Assembly (NCBI GenBank): GCA_046263055.1
Contig: JBHELO010000162.1
Location: 1 to 11,276 of the forward strand
DNA length: 11,276 bases
Reading direction: 5' to 3'
Source: DATAQC01 sp046263055
GTDB lineage: Bacteria > Actinomycetota > Acidimicrobiia > Acidimicrobiales > AC-14
A program made the translations under genes and the position numbers. Each line of letters starts with the position of its first letter. Position 1 is the first letter of the stretch. Below, one piece after another: positions 7,232 through 11,276 of the stretch. The notes below the pieces were generated by a model. That model saw nothing but the letters and a program-made list of their open reading frames with translations. It ran no database searches and was not told where the DNA came from.

Positions 7232-7347
7232 CCATGGACGAGTCGGGCACCGCCGGCCGGCCACCGACGCCGATCCTGCGTCAGGCTCGACGGCCGCCAT
7301 CTGCCGGGCTGGGGCCGCTGGGGCCGACAGGTCGGGCGCGGCCATGA
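7228..7347 (+). CDS. Possible 39-codon small ORF coupling ispF to rlmB
   Basis: A GTG at 7228 overlaps the ispF stop (GTGA), and the frame ends in a TGA at 7345-7347 that overlaps the rlmB ATG (ATGA). The 39-residue product (starting MTMDESGTAG, then rich in Pro, Arg and Gly) resembles no family I know. The double overlap would pass ribosomes from ispF to rlmB, which otherwise are 112 bases apart. The composition is typical of random GC-rich sequence, so it may be a non-coding gap. In mycobacteria cysS occupies this place, and no CysS motif (HIGH, KMSKS) is visible here. Confidence 0.3.
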   Translation: MTMDESGTAGRPPTPILRQARRPPSAGLGPLGPTGRARP

Positions 7348-8198
7348 CGCCCGCCCGGGACCGGGGCCCGGCCGGGCGGGGGCGCCGGCCGGCGCCGGCG
7401 CCGTCATCGCGGGCGCCCCGCCGCCACGACCCACCCGCCACCCGCGGACTGGGGGGCGAGCAGGTGGAAGGGCGCCAGGCGGTGGCCGAGCTGCTGGCCG
7501 CCCGGCGGCGGCCGGTCGTCGACGTGTGGGTGGCCGCCGACGTGGATCCCGCTCCCGCCGTGGACCGGATCATCGCCCTGGCCGCCGACGCCGGCGTGCC
7601 CGTACGGCGGGTGAACGGCGCCCGCCTGGCCGGCGAGGCCCGCACCGGCGCCCCCCAGGGGGTGCTGGCCCACGCCCGCCCCCTACCCGAGGCGGAGCTG
7701 GACGACCTGTGCCGGGCGCCGAGCGCCACCGGTGAGCCGCCCTTCCTGCTCGCCGTGGACGGCGTCACCGACCCCCAGAACCTGGGCGCCCTCCTGCGGT
7801 CGGCCGAGGGGGCGGGGGCCACGGGGGCCGTCCTCCCACGCCACCGGGCCGTCCACGTCACGGCGGCGGTGGCCAAGGCGGCGGCCGGGGCCATCGAGCA
7901 CGTGCCGCTGGCGGTGGTGAGCGGGCTGCCGGCGGCCCTGGTCCGGGCGTCGTCGCTCGGCGTGTGGGTCGTGGGCCTGGACCCCGATGGGGGCCAGAGC
8001 CTGTTCGACCTGGCCGTCGCCGACCAGCCGGTGGCGGTGGTGCTGGGGGCCGAGGGCCGCGGCTTGTCCCGCCTGGCCCGCGCCCGCTGCGACGTGTGCT
8101 GCGCCATCCCCCTGCGCGGCCGGTTGGCCTCCCTGAACGTGGCGGCCGCCGGGGCCCTGGCACTCTTCGAGGTGAGCAGGCGGCGAGCTGGCCGTTGA
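7344..8198 (+). CDS. rlmB: 23S rRNA (guanosine-2'-O-)-methyltransferase, RlmB/TrmH (SPOUT) family
   Basis: This SAM-dependent SPOUT enzyme should methylate the ribose of a guanosine in 23S rRNA (G2251 in E. coli). The 284-residue protein starts with about 36 Pro/Arg-rich residues, then the RlmB substrate-binding domain (GEQVEGRQAVAELL, about 38-51), then the knotted catalytic domain. The three SpoU motifs are present: DGVTDPQNLGALLRSAEGAGA, VVLGAEGRGLS, and IPLRGRLASLNVAAAGALALF, with the catalytic Arg in motif 1 (LLRSAE) and the Asn in motif 3 (SLNV). ATG 7344 is the only ATG before the conserved region; the basic extension is likely to bind rRNA and is common in actinobacteria. The stop codon overlaps the promoter of the following sigma gene. 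The exact nucleotide target is inferred from family, not proven; a Tsr-like or TrmH-like role is less likely. Confidence 0.9.
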   Translation: MTPARDRGPAGRGRRPAPAPSSRAPRRHDPPATRGLGGEQVEGRQAVAELLAARRRPVVDVWVAADVDPAPAVDRIIALAADAGVPVRRVNGARLAGEARTGAPQGVLAHARPLPEAELDDLCRAPSATGEPPFLLAVDGVTDPQNLGALLRSAEGAGATGAVLPRHRAVHVTAAVAKAAAGAIEHVPLAVVSGLPAALVRASSLGVWVVGLDPDGGQSLFDLAVADQPVAVVLGAEGRGLSRLARARCDVCCAIPLRGRLASLNVAAAGALALFEVSRRRAGR

Positions 8199-8223
8199 CA
8201 CGGGCCCCGCCCGCCAGTACAAA
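8195..8223 (+). promoter_or_regulatory. Housekeeping-type promoter of the SigH-like gene
   Basis: TTGACA (8195-8200) is a perfect -35 box and contains the rlmB stop codon. A 17-base spacer leads to TACAAA (8218-8223), a fair -10. Transcription would begin near 8230 and give a leader of about 70 bases, unlike the leaderless genes elsewhere in the window. The sigma gene is thus set up as its own unit. Confidence 0.65.
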
Positions 8224-8300
8224 GGTCACCTTCGCTCTAGCCAATCGTCACTTACCGTTCACCGCCAGTGCACCGGCTACCGCTGCACCAGGGAGCGTCC

Positions 8301-8960
8301 ATGCCGCACCATCTCGGCGCCGTTCACGTCGAGTTCAGCGACGACGATCTGGTCGCCCTGTTCCGCCAGGGTCACCTCGAGGCCCTGGATCTCCTCTTCG
8401 AGCGGTACCGGCGCTTCACCCGGGCCAAGGCCCGCACCTACTTCCTGGTCGGCGCCGACCACGACGACATCGAGCAGGAGGGCCTGATCGGCCTGTTCAA
8501 GGCGGTGCGGGACTACCGGCCAGAGCGGGAGTCCTCGTTCCGGGCGTTCGCCGAGCTGTGCGTCACCCGCCAGATCATCACCGCCATCAAGGCCGCCACC
8601 CGCCACAAGCACCAGCCGCTCAACTCCTACGTGTCCCTTTCGGGCCAGCGCCCGGCCGACACCGGCGACGACCGCACGGTGGACGACCTGCTCGACACCC
8701 ACCACGTGGCCGACCCCGCCGACGAGGTCGTGTCCGCCGAGCGCATGGCCGACATCCGCACCTGCATGGCCGAGATGCTCTCCCGCTTGGAGGTGGATGT
8801 CCTCCATCTCTACGTCGAAGGCCGCTCCTACCAGGAGATCGGCGAGCTTCTGGGGCGTCACGTCAAGTCGGTCGACAACGCCCTCCAGCGCATCAAGCGC
8901 AAGCTCGACGCCCACCTGGCCGCCCGCGACGCCGAGGAGCTGACCACCGCGGTGGCCTGA
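8301..8960 (+). CDS. RNA polymerase sigma factor of the Spo0H/SigH (sigma-30) type
   Basis: A 219-residue alternative sigma factor, nearly the length of Bacillus SigH. Region 2 is very close to the Spo0H form: FTRAKARTYFLVGADHDDIEQEG (39-61, -10 melting side), then SFRAFAELCVTRQIITAIKAATRHKHQPLNSYVSL in pieces from 79 to 113. A variable acidic linker follows, then region 4 with GRSYQEIGELLGRHVKSVDNAL as the -35 helix-turn-helix. ATG 8301 is chosen because AGGGAG lies 5 bases upstream; an earlier GTG at 8268 has no such site. In Bacillus this family drives entry into stationary phase and sporulation; its role in non-sporulating actinobacteria is not something the sequence shows. No anti-sigma gene is adjacent. 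It is not an ECF factor despite its size, because region 2 is followed by the long Spo0H-type SFRAFAELC block. Confidence 0.92.
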   Translation: MPHHLGAVHVEFSDDDLVALFRQGHLEALDLLFERYRRFTRAKARTYFLVGADHDDIEQEGLIGLFKAVRDYRPERESSFRAFAELCVTRQIITAIKAATRHKHQPLNSYVSLSGQRPADTGDDRTVDDLLDTHHVADPADEVVSAERMADIRTCMAEMLSRLEVDVLHLYVEGRSYQEIGELLGRHVKSVDNALQRIKRKLDAHLAARDAEELTTAVA

Positions 8961-9068
8961 GGCGCGGCGCCCGCCGCCGGGTTGCCGGGGGCGCAGCGGC
9001 GGTGACCCCCGAACACCCCGGTGTCACGATTCGCATCCTCGACCGTCCCAGTCGTGATAGCCCGCGTG

Positions 9069-9082
9069 CCCGACCGGTCGGG
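9069..9082. other. Perfect 14-bp palindrome in the sigma-tRNA gap
   Basis: CCCGACCGGTCGGG is an exact palindrome, in the 222-base stretch (8961-9182) between the sigma gene stop and the 3' end of the tRNA gene. It could be a protein-binding site, or a short stem around CCGG used as a terminator for either convergent transcript. The rest of this stretch holds CGCCGC...GCGGCG pairing near 8970-9001 but no gene I can support. Confidence 0.4.
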
Positions 9083-9182
9083 GACGCGGCGCCAGTGGGC
9101 GCAGGCTGTGGGTCGGGGTCCTGCCCGTCACCGGCTCACAGCCCTGCCCCTCGGGACGCCCGGCGCGCCGCGCCTCCGGCCG

Positions 9183-9256
9183 AGCCGGTGGTCGGATTCG
9201 AACCGACGGCCTGACGATTACAAGTCGCCTGCGCTACCGGACTGCGCCACACCGGC
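9183..9256 (-). tRNA. tRNA-Thr, anticodon TGT
   Basis: Reading the minus strand, a full cloverleaf folds: acceptor GCCGGTG/CACCGGC (7 perfect pairs), TG linker, D-arm GCGC-AGTCCGGTA-GCGC, anticodon stem GGCGA/TCGTC (one G-U) with loop CTTGTAA, variable loop AGGCC, T-arm GTCGG-TTCGAAT-CCGAC, and discriminator T. The total is 74 bases. The anticodon TGT (plus-strand 9220-9222) reads ACA threonine codons. CCA is not encoded and must be added after transcription. ACA is expected to be rare in so GC-rich a genome, but the tRNA is needed as the only wobble-U threonine reader. Confidence 0.95.
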
Positions 9257-9286
9257 GGGCGGGACGAGCCTCGGCCCCGGGCCGAG

Positions 9287-9292
9287 ACTGTA
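9287..9292 (-). promoter_or_regulatory. Candidate -10 element of tRNA-Thr
   Basis: On the minus strand TACAGT fits TANNNT and would start transcription about 24 bases before the mature tRNA 5' end. That leader contains a perfect 7-bp hairpin (CTCGGCC/GGCCGAG, 9270-9286). No good -35 box is seen 17 bases upstream. Confidence 0.45.
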
Positions 9293-9311
9293 CCGTTGGC
9301 CCGGGAGGTGC

Positions 9312-9340
9312 TTGACCTCGAACCCTGACGCGGGCAGTCT
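9312..9340 (+). promoter_or_regulatory. Candidate promoter of the DUF3263 gene
   Basis: TTGACC (9312-9317), a 17-base spacer, then CAGTCT (9335-9340), which keeps A2 and the final T of a -10 box. It ends 7 bases before ATG 9348, so the mRNA would be leaderless, consistent with the lack of any Shine-Dalgarno sequence. The -10 is weak, so the call is tentative. Confidence 0.4.
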
Positions 9341-9347
9341 GCCGACA

Positions 9348-9608
9348 ATGGCACTCTCGGATCGAGACCGTGCGATCCTCGATTTCGAGCGGTCGTGGTG
9401 GTCCGCGCCGGGGACCAAGGAGGCCGCAATCCGGGCCTGCCTCCACCTGTCGCCCACCCGGTACTACGAGCTCCTCCGGGCACTGGTGGGATCGTCGGAC
9501 GCCGCCGCCTACGACCCGCTGGTCGTCCGGCGCCTGCGCCGCTCGCAGAGCCGTCGTCGCCGTGCCCGCCTGGAGGGCCGTCCCGCCAGCCAGCCGCCGG
9601 GCCGGTGA
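9348..9608 (+). CDS. DUF3263 family small protein
   Basis: An 86-residue actinobacterial protein of unknown biochemical function. It shows the whole family pattern: LSDRDRAILDFERSWW (3-18), KEAAIRACLHLSPTRYYELL (about 24-43), then DPLVVRRLRRSQSRRRRARL (57-76). The AIR...LSPTRYYELL segment looks like a small helix-turn-helix, and the tail is strongly basic, so nucleic-acid binding is likely but unproven. The final stop overlaps the start of the next gene (GTGA at 9605-9608), so the two are coupled. A DUF3263 gene next to a LytR_C gene is, to my knowledge, also the arrangement of Rv0430-Rv0431 in Mycobacterium tuberculosis. ATG 9348 gives the standard family N-terminus. Confidence 0.9.
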   Translation: MALSDRDRAILDFERSWWSAPGTKEAAIRACLHLSPTRYYELLRALVGSSDAAAYDPLVVRRLRRSQSRRRRARLEGRPASQPPGR

Positions 9609-10180
9609 GTCGCCAGCCCCCTCCCCCCAGGAGAGGCCCGTCCGCCCCCCCCGAGTCGTCCGCCGGCACCGGGTCCCGCGGCGTCGTGCTGCTCATTGTC
9701 GTTCTCCTCCTCGGGGTCTTCATCCTGAGCCGGACCGAGAGCAGGGGGACGGCGGCGTCATCCAGCCAGGTGCGGTCCACGACGGGCCGGACCACCACCA
9801 CCCGCTCGTCCCGCACCACGGTGGCGTCCGCCGCCACCACCACCCGGCCCGCACGGCCGCCGGCCGACGTGAAAGTGCTGCCGGCCAACGGCAGCGGTGT
9901 GAGCGGCCTGGGCCAGCGGGTGGGCGACCGGCTGAAGGCCAAGGGCTACAACGCCCTGGCCCCGGCCAACGCCACCAAGGACATCTCTGCCTCCCAGGTG
10001 GAGTACGCCGCCGACTTCGAGCAGGAGGCGCGGGTACTGGCCACCAACCTCGGGCTGGCGGCCACCGCCGTCAAGGCGCTGGAGCCCTCGCCGCCGGTGG
10101 CCGACACCAAGGGCGCCGACATCGTCGTGTTCATCGGCCCCGACCTCTCCGCCTCTGGCGCCACCAGCACAACGAAGTAG
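9605..10180 (+). CDS. Membrane-anchored LytR_C domain protein (VirR-like)
   Basis: A 191-residue protein with a short Pro/Arg-rich cytoplasmic N-terminus, one transmembrane helix (about 26-42, VVLLIVVLLLGVFIL), a Ser/Thr/Arg-rich linker (about 43-85) and an extracytoplasmic LytR_C domain (about 88-176; VKVLPANGSGVSGLGQRVGDRL, ending in GADIVVFIGPDL). LytR_C occurs at the end of LytR-CpsA-Psr cell-wall ligases and also alone, as here. The lone mycobacterial relative Rv0431 (VirR) affects envelope integrity and vesicle release. There is no LCP catalytic domain, so it should be an accessory or scaffolding wall protein. GTG 9605 overlaps the DUF3263 stop and leaves a suitable N-terminus; a hairpin follows 5 bases after the stop. 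The Thr-rich linker may be glycosylated, which is a guess. Confidence 0.87.
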   Translation: MSRQPPPPRRGPSAPPESSAGTGSRGVVLLIVVLLLGVFILSRTESRGTAASSSQVRSTTGRTTTTRSSRTTVASAATTTRPARPPADVKVLPANGSGVSGLGQRVGDRLKAKGYNALAPANATKDISASQVEYAADFEQEARVLATNLGLAATAVKALEPSPPVADTKGADIVVFIGPDLSASGATSTTK

Positions 10181-10184
10181 CGGA

Positions 10185-10206
10185 GCGCCGGCCCCTTCAC
10201 CGGCGC
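10185..10206 (+). terminator. Hairpin after the LytR_C gene
   Basis: GCGCCGG (10185-10191) and CCGGCGC (10200-10206) pair perfectly around CCCCTTCA, 5 bases after the stop. There is no U-tract. The remaining bases to 10310 between the convergent genes are GC-rich with a repeated CCCGCCTGG, and a 6-bp stem (10300-10318) overlaps the stop of the opposite gene. No gene is seen there. Confidence 0.5.
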
Positions 10207-10310
10207 CGCCAGGGCACGGGCGTCGGTCCGCCGCCCGCTGGTATGCCCTCCGCCGCCCGGTCCGCCGGCCCGCCTGGCCCGCCGCCCGCCTGGTCCTTCG
10301 CCCGTCGGCC

Positions 10311-11117
10311 TCACGGGCGCAGGCGGCGGGTCTCGGAGCGGACGTCGAGCTCCAAGGTGCCACCCACCACCGTGGCCTGGGTGGCGTCGGCGGGCGCCAG
10401 TGTGACCTTGAACCGGCCCACCGTGGCCGTCGTCGACCGCTCCACCGAGCCGTCGGCCAGCAGCCGCCAGGCGGTGCCGTCGGTGGTCTCCGTGCCGTCC
10501 AGGGCCACCGCGCTGCCCTGCAGCCCGGTGGTGCTGCTGAGCGGGAGCGTCGTGCGGGACCGGGTGGTGGCCACCTTGCGGCCGTCGAGGAGCCCCAGGG
10601 CGACGAGGCGCCCGGATCCCATCAGGCGGGCGTCGCCGGCGCCAGGGAGGCCCGTGGGGGCGTCGATCGTCCATCGCTCGCCGGGCGACAGCGGCCGGGC
10701 GGGCGGGGCGCCGGGGGCGCCGGGAAGGACCTCGGGCAGGGCGTCGGGCCCCGCCACCGACGGGGGCAGGCCCTCCACGGCGTCGACGCCGGCCAGCTGG
10801 GCGGCCCGGTCGAGGCGCACGACGAAAGTCCGGTCGGCCACCCCCTGCTGGCGCAGCCGCACCTGCACCCGAACGTCGCCGGCGCCGGCGCCGGCGCTCA
10901 GAACGGTGTGCTCGGCGTCGAGCACCAGGTCGTCGACGGTCACGTCCGGGGCGGTGCCGGCCAGGCGCGTCGTCGTCTCCGAGTGCACCTTCACCTGGTA
11001 CCGGTAGCGAGCGCCCACCGGCGGCCGGAACGACACCCGCACGGTGTCCCGGTCGCACGCCGTCGACGCCGCGCCCAGGCAGGCGACGACCGCCGCCATC
11101 GCTGCGATCCGGCCCAC
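10311..11117 (-). CDS. Putative secreted lipoprotein of unknown function
   Basis: A 268-residue exported protein that I cannot assign with confidence. The N-terminus (Arg3, then an Ala/Val-rich stretch to GAASTAC) is a signal peptide with Cys21 as candidate lipidated residue; the -3 residue is Ser, so the lipobox is acceptable but not strong. The mature part is predicted beta-rich, with VRVSFRPPVGARYRYQVKVHSET near the Cys, a Pro/Ala-rich middle (about 125-145), then GERWTIDAP and alternating hydrophobic strands to the end; no catalytic motif is visible. The general layout (GxxYRY...GERW) resembles uncharacterised actinobacterial lipoproteins of the DUF6263 kind, but that is a weak impression. 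GTG 11117 is preferred over an internal ATG at 11099, since it supplies the basic N-region and sits exactly at the start point predicted by the upstream -10. It is convergent with the LytR_C gene. Confidence 0.75.
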   Translation of the reverse strand: MGRIAAMAAVVACLGAASTACDRDTVRVSFRPPVGARYRYQVKVHSETTTRLAGTAPDVTVDDLVLDAEHTVLSAGAGAGDVRVQVRLRQQGVADRTFVVRLDRAAQLAGVDAVEGLPPSVAGPDALPEVLPGAPGAPPARPLSPGERWTIDAPTGLPGAGDARLMGSGRLVALGLLDGRKVATTRSRTTLPLSSTTGLQGSAVALDGTETTDGTAWRLLADGSVERSTTATVGRFKVTLAPADATQATVVGGTLELDVRSETRRLRP

Positions 11118-11123
11118 CGCCCG

Positions 11124-11129
11124 ACCGTA
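11124..11129 (-). promoter_or_regulatory. Extended -10 promoter of the minus-strand lipoprotein
   Basis: On the minus strand TGG-TACGGT is an extended -10 (TGN plus TANNNT). Six bases separate it from GTG 11117, placing the start point on the first base of the gene, so the mRNA should be leaderless. No -35 box is obvious, which fits the extended -10 class. Confidence 0.55.
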
Positions 11130-11141
11130 CCAACCCCGCGT

Positions 11142-11194
11142 CCGTTCTTTGGCGGCTGAACCGCGCCACGCGCCGCTGACGCGCCGAAGAACGG
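11142..11194. repeat. Inverted repeat related to the one upstream of radA
   Basis: CCGTTCTTTGGCG (11142-11154) and CGCCGAAGAACGG (11182-11194) pair over 13 positions with one G-U wobble around a 27-base GC-rich interior. The left arm shares GTTCTTTGGCG exactly with 1871-1881, and the right arm has the same CGCGCC-RR-AGAAC-GG pattern as 1907-1921. It lies in the divergent gap between the lipoprotein gene and the gene starting at 11226. Confidence 0.6.
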
Positions 11195-11212
11195 CTGGCG
11201 GCAGGTCCCGGG

Positions 11213-11218
11213 TAGCGT
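11213..11218 (+). promoter_or_regulatory. Candidate -10 element for the last gene
   Basis: TAGCGT fits TANNNT and ends 7 bases before GTG 11226, the same spacing as at radA, implying another leaderless mRNA. No -35 box is seen. Confidence 0.45.
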
Positions 11219-11225
11219 CGCCGAC

Positions 11226-11276
11226 GTGGCGTCAGGGGACGGGGCCGATGGTCGGATCGACGGGTTGCGCTCCGAC
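11226..11276 (+). CDS. Start of an unidentified gene, cut by the window edge
   Basis: From GTG 11226 the frame stays open to the edge and gives 17 residues (MASGDGADGRIDGLRSD), too few to name a family. The start rests on the -10 hexamer 7 bases upstream and on the divergent layout. An ATG at 11248 is in another frame and is less well placed. Confidence is limited by the short length. Confidence 0.4.
   Translation, partial: MASGDGADGRIDGLRSD

Noticed and set aside
5657..8107. Very long minus-strand open frame (816 codons)
   Set aside because: It runs opposite carD, ispD, ispF and rlmB, which have clear family motifs; the Ala/Arg/Pro/Ser-rich translation is a GC shadow.
10300..10318. 6-bp stem GCCCGT/ACGGGC as terminator of the minus-strand lipoprotein
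   Set aside because: It overlaps the stop codon and is short, so it is likely to be chance in this composition.
9946..11169. Minus-strand open frame of 407 codons over the lipoprotein gene
   Set aside because: Low-complexity Arg/Gly/Pro translation; the competing frame gives a signal peptide, a lipobox and a well-placed promoter.

Overview
The window is ordinary core chromosome of a very GC-rich actinobacterium. The order clpC, radA, disA, carD, ispD, ispF, rlmB resembles the corresponding mycobacterial region (radA-disA and carD-ispD-ispF are neighbours there). However, a divergent Crp/Fnr gene sits between disA and carD, cysS is missing between ispF and rlmB, and a Spo0H-like sigma factor follows rlmB. 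From this mix I infer a deep-branching actinobacterium, most likely of class Acidimicrobiia. That is inference from gene order and protein style, not a search result.

Layout. 1-1011 is the C-terminal part of the unfoldase ClpC, closed by a strong GC hairpin. 1111-1857 is a secreted lipoprotein of the LppM type. A very long intergenic hairpin (1871-1919) and a DNA-damage-type promoter precede radA (1955-3391), followed by disA (3434-4513), the c-di-AMP synthase gene. A Crp/Fnr regulator (4565-5308, minus strand) converges on disA and diverges from carD (5402-5881). Between carD and ispD lies a 30/31-bp tandem array of hairpin-forming units (5884-6084). ispD and ispF (MEP isoprenoid pathway), a possible 39-codon small ORF and rlmB then form an overlapping, translationally coupled cluster (6108-8198).

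8195-8960 holds a consensus-like promoter and a Spo0H/SigH-like sigma factor. A tRNA-Thr(TGT) gene lies on the minus strand (9183-9256). A DUF3263 gene and a membrane-anchored LytR_C gene, overlapping by GTGA, follow at 9348-10180. The pair resembles mycobacterial Rv0430-Rv0431(VirR). A lipoprotein of unknown function (10311-11117, minus) and the first 17 codons of a plus-strand gene (11226 to the edge) end the window.

The strongest non-coding signals are: a radA promoter matching the RecA-independent damage motif at its exact spacing; several genes whose -10 hexamer sits 5-8 nt before the start codon, implying leaderless mRNAs; the carD-ispD hairpin array; and two related GTTCTTTGGCG inverted repeats at the two ends of the window. 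I see no mobile element, CRISPR array, toxin-antitoxin pair or phage gene, and no clear new multi-gene system.
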